Source: a virus
Direction: 5' to 3' (one strand)
DNA: 64,000 nt
Virus record (IMG/VR): IMGVR_UViG_3300045996_002876
Coordinates: 42,315-106,314 of that record
A program made the translations under genes and the position numbers. This document shows, in pieces, positions 1-6,455 of this stretch. The notes below the pieces were generated by a model that saw only the letters and a program-made list of their open reading frames with translations, did no database searches and was not told the DNA's origin. Position 1 is the first letter of the stretch. Every line of letters begins with the position of its first letter.

Positions 1-68
1 GCGTCGACGACCTCGGCAAACGTGATCTCCTCGGCCTGGTCGCCGGCCTCGATCAGGTACAGGTTCAT
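1..68 (-). CDS. Partial hypothetical protein, N-terminus only
   Basis: The first 22 codons of a minus-strand gene that leaves the window at position 1. It begins MNLYLIEAGDQAEEITF. The ATG overlaps the stop of the upstream gene as ATGA, and a GAGGA-type ribosome site lies within that gene's last codons. It is the most downstream visible member of the left operon. No function can be assigned from so short a piece. Confidence 0.7.
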   Translation of the reverse strand, partial: MNLYLIEAGDQAEEITFAEVVD

Positions 69-337
69 TCCTCGTCCCTCCTCAGGAGTTCCAGGGCCTC
101 GACGCCGGACTCGGGGAACCAGACCTTGCCGTCGAGGATCTCCCGCTCGGTGAGGTCCGGGTTGACCTCCCACTCTTCGTGGGGCCAGACCTTGACGTAC
201 CAGTCCGGCTCGGCGGGGGTCGGCCGGGCGACGGCCGCCACCACCCCGACCAGGCTGACGAACCGGCGGCCGGCCGGGCTCGAGGCGGTCCCGGTGATCC
301 GGACCTCGTCGTCCGGCCTGAGGTCGGCGAGTTTCAT
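65..337 (-). CDS. Hypothetical phage protein (90 aa)
   Basis: A 90-residue acidic protein with no family I recognise. The N-terminal half (KLADLRPDDEVRITG, then SLVGVV) reads like a short beta-barrel as in small phage proteins that open with an L-x-D-L-x-P-G-D pattern. Both ends overlap neighbours by ATGA, so translation is probably coupled along the operon. Confidence 0.75.
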   Translation of the reverse strand: MKLADLRPDDEVRITGTASSPAGRRFVSLVGVVAAVARPTPAEPDWYVKVWPHEEWEVNPDLTEREILDGKVWFPESGVEALELLRRDEE

Positions 338-711
338 TTCAACCCTCCGGCGTCCAGTATCGAGGCCAGGGCCGCTCGGCAGATAGCCTCCCCGGGGGTA
401 GTCCCATCAGCCCCGTCCCCTACGGTCGGGAAGGAGGGGTCCCCGGTCTTGGCCCAGAACTCGGCGGAGAACGCGAGCCCCGTCTTCCGGAGGTCCATGT
501 CGAACCCGAGTTCGAACATGCGTTCGGCCACATCCCACCAATTTTTGTGGAGCGGGTGGTCGTAATAAGGGACCGAGTAGTGCTTGGCTCGAAACTCCCC
601 GGTCGGCCACCAGTCGCCGTTATTAAATTCGCACGTGGCCCCCATGACGCCGCGGAAGACCGCGGCGTGCAGGTCCCGGCCGACCAGGCTAAAGATCTCG
701 TCCCGCGTCAT
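334..711 (-). CDS. Phage ABA-sandwich-like protein
   Basis: A 125-residue protein. The order of features (LVGRDLHAAVF, then YYDHPLHKNWWDVAERM, then a C-terminal GEAICRAALASIL) matches the general pattern of the phage ABA sandwich/DUF2591 group: short helices, a central 'Y-D...W-V-E-M' stretch and an 'ICRAAL' tail. Those proteins are common in phage accessory regions and have no known activity. The family call is by pattern only. Confidence 0.6.
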   Translation of the reverse strand: MTRDEIFSLVGRDLHAAVFRGVMGATCEFNNGDWWPTGEFRAKHYSVPYYDHPLHKNWWDVAERMFELGFDMDLRKTGLAFSAEFWAKTGDPSFPTVGDGADGTTPGEAICRAALASILDAGGLK

Positions 712-983
712 TCCACCCTCCCGTTGAGTTCCAGGGCCAGCCGAATATTCGTCTCGTCCACCTCCGCCTGGGTCGGCGGCGGGCCGTCGTCCGCGTGCCA
801 GCGGTACCCACAGCCCCGCCGGAGGGCGTCCTGGAAGGTCAGGAGGGCGTACTGGACGACCGCCCAGTGGCGGGCAGTGATCGGGCCGTGGGGCCCGGCC
901 CCGTCGTGGGGGACGCTTACGGCGTCCCCCACGGCGCGCAGGTAACCCGTCCGTGGCGTGGTCAAGGGCGGGCCCTCAGTCAC
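708..983 (-). CDS. Hypothetical phage protein (91 aa)
   Basis: Starts at a GTG that lies inside the end of the upstream gene (8-nt overlap) and ends in an ATGA overlap with the next. Contains a central ARHWAVVQYALLTFQDALRRG helix region, cut short here, and a C-terminal charged tail. Not recognised. Confidence 0.65.
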   Translation of the reverse strand: MTEGPPLTTPRTGYLRAVGDAVSVPHDGAGPHGPITARHWAVVQYALLTFQDALRRGCGYRWHADDGPPPTQAEVDETNIRLALELNGRVE

Positions 984-1287
984 AGTAGGGGGTGATGAAC
1001 ATGGCGTACTTGCCCTCCAGGCCGGGGACGGTGGCGAGCTCGTACCGGCCGTCGTAGTAGGCCTGCATGGCCTCGTACTTCCGGGCGGCCAGGGAGTCGT
1101 CGTCCGGGTCTCGCACGGCCTGGAAGTGCCCCCACTTCCCCTCCCGGTCGACGACCCGGACGAGCTCGACGTGGTAGGTGGCCCCGAACAGCTCGACCCG
1201 GCCGAGCCAGGTGTCCCCGGCGTCGTCGGTCGGGTGGAGGCCCTCGAGCATGAACCCGACGGCGAGCGGGGCGAGGGGGGTGGTCAC
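976..1287 (-). CDS. Hypothetical phage protein (103 aa)
   Basis: The start is taken at GTG 1287, which overlaps the upstream stop as GTGA; a longer open frame upstream is antisense-like arginine/proline repeat and is discarded. The product has a compact mixed composition (LFGATYHVELVRVVDREGKW, GRYELATVPGLEGKY). Not recognised. Confidence 0.65.
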   Translation of the reverse strand: MTTPLAPLAVGFMLEGLHPTDDAGDTWLGRVELFGATYHVELVRVVDREGKWGHFQAVRDPDDDSLAARKYEAMQAYYDGRYELATVPGLEGKYAMFITPYCD

Positions 1288-1565
1288 TTGCGTCTCCAGA
1301 ACACGTGCCCGACGAAACTCCCGCCGAGGAGCTGGTAGCTCCCCAGGTAGTCCCCCGGGTGGTCCTCGATCGGGTGGCCGGTCCCGTGCGTCCGGAGGAC
1401 CAGGGTGGCCTTCTGGCCGGCGGCCCAGTTCGACGTATCGACCCAGGCCCACAGGCACGGGGTGTCCCCCTGGGCCTGGACGCACAGGGGAATGGCCCCG
1501 TACGGGACGACGACCTCCTGGTAGTCCTCGACGGCCAGGGGGAACTTCCAGACGGCGGTGGTCAT
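1284..1565 (-). CDS. DUF7352-like phage protein
   Basis: 93 residues with the hallmarks of a small, widespread phage family: an opening 'WKFPL', a 'VPYGAIPLCVQAQG' strand, 'PCLWAWVD', then 'GTGHPIE', and a closing 'GGSFVGHVFW'. I recall this as DUF7352. Members are around 90 residues with no known biochemical role. The length and the order of motifs agree with the family, so the gene is probably intact. Confidence 0.7.
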   Translation of the reverse strand: MTTAVWKFPLAVEDYQEVVVPYGAIPLCVQAQGDTPCLWAWVDTSNWAAGQKATLVLRTHGTGHPIEDHPGDYLGSYQLLGGSFVGHVFWRRK

Positions 1566-1732
1566 TCACGATCTCCTTCATCCAGGCCCCACTCCCGGAT
1601 GACCCTCTCGGCATGCTTCTTCAAGTCCGGGGCTTCCCACCCGTCATTTACAAGGGCCGTCAAAACCAGGAGACAGTCCTTGGCTTCCCGCGTCGACATC
1701 GCCTCGATTCGGGCCGTCCAATCATTCTTCAT
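1562..1732 (-). CDS. Small hypothetical protein (56 aa)
   Basis: ATG 1732 overlaps the upstream stop (ATGA), which decides the start over a longer in-frame extension. The protein is a short helical peptide (MSTREAKDCLLVLTALVND, then DLKKHAERVIREWGL). Not recognised. Confidence 0.6.
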   Translation of the reverse strand: MKNDWTARIEAMSTREAKDCLLVLTALVNDGWEAPDLKKHAERVIREWGLDEGDRE

Positions 1733-1941
1733 GCCTCGCCCCTCCCCCGCTCGCGGGCCATCTCCCGCAGGGTCACCAGGGCGTGGGCGGCGTCGCAGTG
1801 GGCGTCCCAGTACCGGTGGTCCCGGATCGGGAGCTCGCCGGTGTCGGCGTCGGGGGCCTTGCACGGGGCGACGACGATCAGGTCGGCCGCCTCCCGGTTG
1901 ATCAGGTCGATGGCCTCGGTCAGCTTGTCAGCGAAGGTCAC
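1729..1941 (-). CDS. Hypothetical protein (70 aa)
   Basis: Mostly helical 70-residue protein (ADKLTEAIDLINREAADLI, DAAHALVTLREMARERG). ATGA overlap at its 3' end links it to the next gene. Not recognised. Confidence 0.6.
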   Translation of the reverse strand: MTFADKLTEAIDLINREAADLIVVAPCKAPDADTGELPIRDHRYWDAHCDAAHALVTLREMARERGRGEA

Positions 1942-2180
1942 GCCACGTCTCCTGTTTCCGGCGGCGGCGGATAGGCGATGTCCAGGGCGATCCGGAGCTC
2001 GGCCCCGGTGAGGACCACGACCCGCCCGTCCGCCAGTTTGAACTGGCCCCGCCGGTTCAGCTCGTCGTAGTACGAGAAGGCGTCCCCGTAGGTCCGGGCG
2101 GCCCAGTCGCTCATCCGTCCCCAGGAGCGGATCTTCATCCCGACCTCCCGGAGGACCTCGTTCTCTTCGTAGAAGGTCAT
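1938..2180 (-). CDS. Hypothetical protein (80 aa)
   Basis: ATG 2180 overlaps the stop of the preceding gene as ATGA. The sequence has a central WAARTYGDAFSYYDEL segment and a C-terminal strand pair (LADGRVVVLTGAELRIALDIA). Not recognised. Confidence 0.6.
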   Translation of the reverse strand: MTFYEENEVLREVGMKIRSWGRMSDWAARTYGDAFSYYDELNRRGQFKLADGRVVVLTGAELRIALDIAYPPPPETGDVA

Positions 2181-2398
2181 CCCCGCGCGTCCTCCAGGGC
2201 CCGCCGGAGCCCGTCGTTGGTCATGAGTTCGTCCACGCACTCGCCCAGCCGGTCCGGGCCGGCGTCGAACCGCTCCCGCCACTTGTCCAGCCGGCGGATC
2301 AGGCCGGCGTCGGCGTCCCGCGGGCTGACGGCCGTCCGGCGGGCGGCCGCCCAGTTGTGCAGGACCGTGCCCAGGTGGGCCAGCATGTCGGGGCTCAT
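2177..2398 (-). CDS. Hypothetical protein (73 aa)
   Basis: Start set at ATG 2398, overlapping the upstream stop. Helical throughout (LAHLGTVLHNWAAARR; IRRLDKWRERF). Not recognised. Confidence 0.6.
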   Translation of the reverse strand: MSPDMLAHLGTVLHNWAAARRTAVSPRDADAGLIRRLDKWRERFDAGPDRLGECVDELMTNDGLRRALEDARG

Positions 2399-2571
2399 TC
2401 GTCCTCCAGCTCGATGACCACCGGGCACCAGGCGTTCGGGTCCTCCAGGTACCCGGCGATCCGCTCGAGGGCCCGCCGGCGGATCAGGGCGTACCCGTCG
2501 ACCGAGTCCGGGTCGGTCCCGGCCGGGACGTCGACCTCGACCCCGGCGTCCAGGTAAACAACAGCTTTCAT
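2395..2571 (-). CDS. Small hypothetical protein (58 aa)
   Basis: A 58-residue protein with two beta strands (MKAVVYLDAGVEVDVPAG; CPVVIELEDE) around a helix containing ALIRRRALERIAGYLED. This ferredoxin-like beta-alpha-beta pattern is common in small phage proteins. ATG 2571 overlaps the upstream stop. Not assigned to a family. Confidence 0.6.
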   Translation of the reverse strand: MKAVVYLDAGVEVDVPAGTDPDSVDGYALIRRRALERIAGYLEDPNAWCPVVIELEDE

Positions 2572-2966
2572 CCGGCCTCCACCCAGGTGTGCCAGTCGGA
2601 AATCCGGACGAACGCCAGGGGGAGCTCCTTGGCCGGCGGGGTCGCGTCCGGGTCGATCACCCCGTACAGGCCGACCCCGAGGATCCAGTCGTCGGCCGCC
2701 GTCGAGCACCGGCCGGGCCGCTCGTCCTCGTCCCCGGTGTAGATCAGGACGGCCCGGGGGCCGCTCCCGTACTTCTCCCGGAGGCGGGCGAGGAAGCCCG
2801 GGTTGTCGTCCAACATCCGGGTGGCGACCTCGGACGGGAAAGCCCCGTCTTCGCCCTCCGCCTCAAGCCGGGCGGCCGACTCCCGGTACAGGGCGTCGGC
2901 GGCCGCCTGGTCGTCGTCCTCCAGGACCACCCCGAAGGCCACGTTCGCAAAGTAGTCGGTCGCCAT
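2568..2966 (-). CDS. Hypothetical phage protein, first gene of the left operon
   Basis: 132 residues, acidic, with a repeated EAEGEDGAFPSEV/ATRMLDDNPGFLARL helical region and a C-terminal LAFVRISDWHTWVEAG. It is the promoter-proximal gene of the operon running left out of the window, with a hairpin (2985-3018) and an operator-like repeat (3017-3033) just upstream. Not recognised. Confidence 0.65.
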   Translation of the reverse strand: MATDYFANVAFGVVLEDDDQAAADALYRESAARLEAEGEDGAFPSEVATRMLDDNPGFLARLREKYGSGPRAVLIYTGDEDERPGRCSTAADDWILGVGLYGVIDPDATPPAKELPLAFVRISDWHTWVEAG

Positions 2967-2984
2967 GCGGGACCCCCAACGGGC

Positions 2985-3018
2985 GAGAGCCAGGCCCGCC
3001 GACGCGGTCCTGGCTCTC
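2985..3018 (-). terminator. Hairpin in leader of the left operon
   Basis: A perfect 10-bp inverted repeat (GAGAGCCAGG and CCTGGCTCTC) with a 14-nt loop lies between YqaJ (stop at 3078) and the next minus-strand gene. There is no T-run after it. It could be a rho-independent-like stop for the YqaJ message or a leader structure of the following operon. Confidence 0.5.
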
Positions 3019-3033
3019 AGGAAAGATACTTGA
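3017..3033. promoter_or_regulatory. Operator-like TCAGG-N7-CTTGA repeat
   Basis: A 17-bp imperfect inverted repeat with an A/T-rich centre, one of a set of similar sites (4445, 10792, 14432, 45755, 59169) that elsewhere overlap promoter -35 elements. Here it precedes the left minus operon. No clear -10 can be picked out. Confidence 0.35.
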
Positions 3034-3077
3034 AAAATCTTAGACCGGCCAGGCGAAAACCCGGGCGGACACTTTGG

Positions 3078-3812
3078 TCAAATGTTCAGCGGCCGGTACT
3101 CGCCCGAAAGGATCCCGTCCCAGAATTCTTTCTCGGCCGCCCCCAGGGCGGCCACCAGGTCGGCCAGGGGGGCGTCGTACCCGAGGGTCGCGCCGACCGT
3201 GTCCGGGGTGACGTGGACGAGGGCCACCCGCTGGCCCGGCGGGAACTTGTCGTGGAAGGACTGGTACCAGCAGGAGGTGGCCCCGGTGACCAGGAACTGG
3301 TGGAGGAGCTGGGCCTTGTAGTTGGCCGGGACCCGGCCGTCCAGGGCGTCCCCGTGGGACTTCTGGTTGGGGGCCTTGATCTCCAGGAAGGCCCGCCGGC
3401 CGGCGTGCCACCCGTCCAGGGACACTTTCAGGTACTCCCGGCGGGCGTGGTGGCCGCACACCGGGGGCATGGCCACCCCGGTCAGGGCCTCGAACTCGGC
3501 CCGGGCCACCGGCTCGAGCTTCTTCCCGCGGTTCTTGGCCGAGTCGTTCTTCCCCTCCCGCTCGGCCATGGCCGCCCGGATGGCCTGGAACTGGGCCGAC
3601 GAGATGGGGGCCCGGTGCCCCCAGTACTCGACCAGCTTCTCCTGGAACAGCTGCTCCCGCGTCTTCCACGGGGACTCGCCCAGGAGGGCCGGGGCGTCGG
3701 ACGACCCGAGCCCGGTCTTCCGCCAGTCGAGCCAGGCGTCGGACGCCTGGTCGAGGTCGACGATCTGGAAGTGGTCGTGGCCGAAGGCGTCGGCCGGCGG
3801 GTGGTAGGCCAT
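3078..3812 (-). CDS. yqaJ: YqaJ-family viral recombinase (exonuclease)
   Basis: A 244-residue exonuclease of the YqaJ/lambda-exo group of the restriction-endonuclease-like fold. Such enzymes resect double-stranded ends 5' to 3' and hand ssDNA to an annealase. Visible motifs in order: RKTGLGSSDAPALLG, NRGKKLEPVA, KVSLDGW and LEIKAP (the D...ExK metal site), then YKAQLLHQFLVTG. Length is normal for the family. Its partner annealase is the RecT-like gene at 4790-5779, transcribed divergently. The stop codon is immediately followed by CCAAAGTG, a motif recurrent in this genome. Confidence 0.9.
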   Translation of the reverse strand: MAYHPPADAFGHDHFQIVDLDQASDAWLDWRKTGLGSSDAPALLGESPWKTREQLFQEKLVEYWGHRAPISSAQFQAIRAAMAEREGKNDSAKNRGKKLEPVARAEFEALTGVAMPPVCGHHARREYLKVSLDGWHAGRRAFLEIKAPNQKSHGDALDGRVPANYKAQLLHQFLVTGATSCWYQSFHDKFPPGQRVALVHVTPDTVGATLGYDAPLADLVAALGAAEKEFWDGILSGEYRPLNI

Positions 3813-3856
3813 GCGGGGCGGCGGGGGTTGGGGGCCCCGCCGCCCGGCGAGACGGG

Positions 3857-4309
3857 TCAGCGGGCGGGCGGGGCCTTGGGGGCCTTGGGGTCCTGGATCA
3901 TCTTGGCCATCTCGGCCTCTTGCGAGCGAGCGTTCTCAAGATGCTCCCTCAGATTCTTACCCAGGATGTCAACCACCACCCCGGCCGGCGAGTGGCCGGT
4001 CAGCTTGGACGCCTCGAACAGGGCGCTCCTCATCCACGGGGGGAGGGCCCCGACCTCGATGGCGTCGGCCCGCCCGGACGCCTCCTCGACGGCCAGGGCC
4101 GTCTCCAGGAGGCTCAGGACGGTCCGCGAGAAGGACCCCTTGGTCCGGTCCTTGACGGACAGGACCCGCCGGAGGAGGTCCTCGTGGCCGTCGAACATGA
4201 TCGACTTGGTGGTCTGGAGCCCGTCCTCGTCCGGGCCGTGCGGGCCGCCGGCCCGCGGGGGCGGGGGGCTCATCCGGGGGTGGGGCGACTTCTTTTCGGT
4301 CATGATCAT
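3857..4309 (-). CDS. Hypothetical protein upstream of YqaJ
   Basis: 150 residues with disordered, proline-rich ends (MSPPPPRAGGPHG; KAPKAPPAR) and a helical middle (GHEDLLRRVLSVKDRTKGSF, LPPWMRSALFEASKLTGHS, VVVDILGKNLREHLENA). Two ATG codons (4309 and 4303) are possible. It lies in the early recombination transcription unit with YqaJ, 44 bp away, behind a strong promoter at 4341-4370. The helical core could bind DNA or a partner, but no family is recognised. Confidence 0.65.
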   Translation of the reverse strand: MIMTEKKSPHPRMSPPPPRAGGPHGPDEDGLQTTKSIMFDGHEDLLRRVLSVKDRTKGSFSRTVLSLLETALAVEEASGRADAIEVGALPPWMRSALFEASKLTGHSPAGVVVDILGKNLREHLENARSQEAEMAKMIQDPKAPKAPPAR

Positions 4310-4340
4310 CGGGTCCCCGTCGGGTCAGGCGACGGCTCCA

Positions 4341-4370
4341 GTTATAGTCCGGGCGTGGACGACGTGTCCA
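4341..4370 (-). promoter_or_regulatory. Sigma70-like promoter for the YqaJ unit
   Basis: Reading the minus strand: TGGACA (4370-4365), 18-bp spacer, TATAAC (4346-4341). Each hexamer matches the sigma70 consensus at five of six positions. It lies 32 bp upstream of ATG 4309, in the divergent region between the two recombination units. Confidence 0.6.
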
Positions 4371-4414
4371 GGCAAATCCCGGGCCGCGGCCGGCCGAAAC
4401 GACCCTCGGGGCGG

Positions 4415-4430
4415 CAAAGTGTACACTTTG
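4415..4430. promoter_or_regulatory. 16-bp perfect palindrome, candidate operator
   Basis: CAAAGTGTACACTTTG is a perfect 16-bp palindrome between the two divergent promoters, 45 bp upstream of the minus -35 and 27 bp upstream of the plus -35. The half-site CAAAGTG recurs next to stop codons across the window. A dimeric regulator acting on both promoters is a reasonable inference. Confidence 0.5.
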
Positions 4431-4444
4431 GCATGTCTGGAATC

Positions 4445-4485
4445 TCAAGAATTATCCTTGACTCTCCAGAGCGGCCGCGTATCTT
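4445..4485 (+). promoter_or_regulatory. Promoter of the replication operon with overlapping operator
   Basis: TTGACT (4458-4463), 16-bp spacer, TATCTT (4480-4485). The inverted repeat TCAAG-N7-CTTGA (4445-4461) covers the first bases of the -35, so a bound repressor would block polymerase. The predicted start of transcription (about 4491-4493) coincides with the GTG of the first gene, implying a leaderless message. Confidence 0.55.
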
Positions 4486-4491
4486 ACCCGT

Positions 4492-4797
4492 GTGAGCTAC
4501 CTATCCCCCGGCGACCGGCCCCCTGGCGGGGGCCTGTGGCTCGCCGACGAGTTCCTCTGGGACTGCCTGCCGCGGCTGACCCCGCTGGCCGCCTACGTGT
4601 ACCTGGCCGTCGGCCGGCACGCCTCGAAGTACCAGTACCCGACCGTCCGGGAGCTGGCCGTCGAGACGCTCCGGAGCGAGGCCCTGGTCCGCCGGGCGGT
4701 CGACCAGCTGGCCGCCCAGGGCCTCCTGAATTCCTCGGACCTCGCGGTCATCCTCCGCCCGACCACCCCCGGTGAGACCCCCGATTCCCATGAGTGA
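4492..4797 (+). CDS. Winged-helix DNA-binding protein, first gene of replication operon
   Basis: 101 residues. The middle reads as a winged helix: LWLADEFLWDCLPRLTPLA, AYVYLAVGRHAS, PTVRELA, then VRRAVDQLAAQGLL, the usual helix-turn-helix plus wing seen in phage replication or regulatory proteins. GTG 4492 is the only sensible start and lies where transcription should begin, so no ribosome site precedes it. Its stop overlaps the RecT start by 8 nt. It could autoregulate the operators just upstream or help origin recognition; the sequence does not decide. Confidence 0.65.
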   Translation: MSYLSPGDRPPGGGLWLADEFLWDCLPRLTPLAAYVYLAVGRHASKYQYPTVRELAVETLRSEALVRRAVDQLAAQGLLNSSDLAVILRPTTPGETPDSHE

Positions 4798-5779
4798 GCA
4801 GTCCCCTTCCCAGTCCGCCCCGGGCGCCATTCAGAACCCGCCCGAAACTGTCCAGACCCCCGCCCCGCTGGCCGTCGCCGTCGCCGCCGCCCCGCCCCCG
4901 GTCGTCCTCCCGGACCGCCCGTTCAACGAGGCCACCGCCTCCCTGGTCGAGCTCAAGGAGGTGGCCCGGCTGATGGCCGCGTCCAGCCAGTTCAAGGACG
5001 TCCAGGCCAACAACCCGGCCACCGCCTTCGCCAAGATGATGGTCGGGCGGGACCTGGGGATCCCCATGACGCGGGCCCTGGTGGACGTCCTGATCATCCA
5101 GGGGAAGCCGACCCTGTCGGCCAACCTGATGGCCGCCATGATCAAGAAGTCCGGCCGGTACAAGTACAAGAAGCTGGCCCACACCGACCAGGAGTGCCGG
5201 ATCCAGGTCTGGGAGAAGGTGGACGGGGTGTGGGAAGACCTGGGGGTGTCCGAGTTCACCCTCAAGGACGCCGAGAAGGCCGGCCTGCTGAAGAACCCGA
5301 CCTGGAAGAACTTCCCGAAGAACATGCTGTTCAGCCGGGTGATCTCCAACATCGCCAAGCAGGAGTGCGGGGACGTGTTCCTGGGGAGCGTGTACACCCC
5401 GGACGAGCTCGACGCCTCGATCGAGGTGGACGAGGGCGGCGACCCGGTCCTGCCGAAGGCCCAGGTGACCCGCGTCCGGAACAACGCGGCCCAGGAGGCC
5501 CCCGCCTACGTCCCGGAGTGCCCATCCCCCAAGTTCACCACGCGGGAGAAGGACATGGAGGTCACGGACGCCGAGATCATCGAGGCCCCGGCCGGGGAGG
5601 AGACCGTCCACACGGTGGCCGCCGAGGTCGAGGCCCTGGCCGCCCAGACGGCCTGGGACCTCAAGGGGTTCCTCAAGCAGCACCGCCTGACCCGGCTGAC
5701 CAGCCTCGACCTGACCAGCCTGAAGAACACCCGGAACAACCTCCGCCAGCGGAAACTGGCCGGGGCCGCCGGGTCCTGA
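4790..5779 (+). CDS. recT: RecT-like single-strand annealing protein
   Basis: 329 residues from ATG 4790, inside the end of the preceding gene. The conserved RecT-type core is plain: ATAFAKMMVGRDLGIP, IIQGKPTLSANLMAAMIKKSG, the FTLKDAEKAGLL motif, NFPKNMLFSRVISN and SVYTPDEL. The first 45 residues are a proline/alanine-rich linker and the last 80 are poorly conserved. Family members anneal complementary ssDNA after resection by a partner exonuclease, here YqaJ on the other strand. CCAAAGTG directly follows the stop codon. Confidence 0.9.
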   Translation: MSEQSPSQSAPGAIQNPPETVQTPAPLAVAVAAAPPPVVLPDRPFNEATASLVELKEVARLMAASSQFKDVQANNPATAFAKMMVGRDLGIPMTRALVDVLIIQGKPTLSANLMAAMIKKSGRYKYKKLAHTDQECRIQVWEKVDGVWEDLGVSEFTLKDAEKAGLLKNPTWKNFPKNMLFSRVISNIAKQECGDVFLGSVYTPDELDASIEVDEGGDPVLPKAQVTRVRNNAAQEAPAYVPECPSPKFTTREKDMEVTDAEIIEAPAGEETVHTVAAEVEALAAQTAWDLKGFLKQHRLTRLTSLDLTSLKNTRNNLRQRKLAGAAGS

Positions 5780-5840
5780 CCAAAGTGTGACCCTTTTTTG
5801 TCGCCCCCTTACCATCGCCCCGACCGAGAGAGAAGCCTTC

Positions 5841-6374
5841 ATGTTCGAGCCTGTTGACCGCCAGCCCTACCGGGCCGAGATCACCGACCAGGGGACGACG
5901 GAGTCCAAGGACGGGACCCCGATCGTCAAGATCTACTGTCGGGTCCTGGGCAAGCCGGGGGCGAGTGACCCGGACGCCCTGGTCGACCCCCTCCCCCACG
6001 GCCAGCGGCCGGAGGTCGAGGTGGTGACCTTCCTGAACGAGAACGACGCCAACTGCGGGTTCCGGGTCCGGGACCTGGTCGAGAACCTGGGGTGGGACCC
6101 GGCGACCGGGCTGGAGGCCCTGGACCCGCGGACCGAGGGGTACCTGAACGTCGTCGGCCGGATGGTCACCATCGCCCCGGCCGTGAAGGGTGAGAAGACC
6201 TACTGGAACTTCTGCCGGACCGAGCGGAAGCTCAAGCGGTTCGTCGGGGACAAGCCGCTCGAGAACCTGAAGGCCAAGAAGGCCGGGATCCTCCAGCGGT
6301 ACCTGGACCTCCAGAAGAAGAAGGACGACGCCCCGGCGATGGCCGGGGCCGGCGAGTCGGCCATCCCCTTCTGA
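5841..6374 (+). CDS. ssDNA-binding-like protein with -IPF tail
   Basis: 177 residues from ATG 5841, preceded by a GAGAG ribosome site. A beta-rich N-terminal body (YRAEITDQGTTESKDG, PIVKIYCRVLG, EVEVVTFLNENDAN) is followed by a basic helix (KLKRFVGDKPLENLKAKKAG) and the C-terminus GESAIPF. Bacterial SSB proteins end in an acidic -DDIPF tail that recruits replication enzymes, and the position between RecT and primase fits. The fold itself is not clearly an OB fold by eye. A DUF669-type phage protein is an alternative. Confidence 0.55.
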   Translation: MFEPVDRQPYRAEITDQGTTESKDGTPIVKIYCRVLGKPGASDPDALVDPLPHGQRPEVEVVTFLNENDANCGFRVRDLVENLGWDPATGLEALDPRTEGYLNVVGRMVTIAPAVKGEKTYWNFCRTERKLKRFVGDKPLENLKAKKAGILQRYLDLQKKKDDAPAMAGAGESAIPF

Positions 6375-6401
6375 AAAACAGTTCGCCCATACCACTGAGT
6401 A

Positions 6402-6436
6402 GCCGACGGGGCGTGCCTCCAGCACGCCCCGTCGGC
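6402..6436 (+). terminator. Strong hairpin before the primase gene
   Basis: Perfect 14-bp stem (GCCGACGGGGCGTG / CACGCCCCGTCGGC) with a 7-nt loop between the ssDNA-binding-like gene and the primase. No T-run follows. It may reduce read-through or protect the upstream message. Confidence 0.5.
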
Positions 6437-6455
6437 TTCTCCGGAGCCTTTCGGC

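Noticed and set aside
2589-4775. 728-codon open frame on the plus strand across the YqaJ region
   Set aside because: Antisense shadow of GC-rich minus genes: almost only Gly, Pro, Arg, Val, no ribosome site, and it crosses the promoter and operator region.
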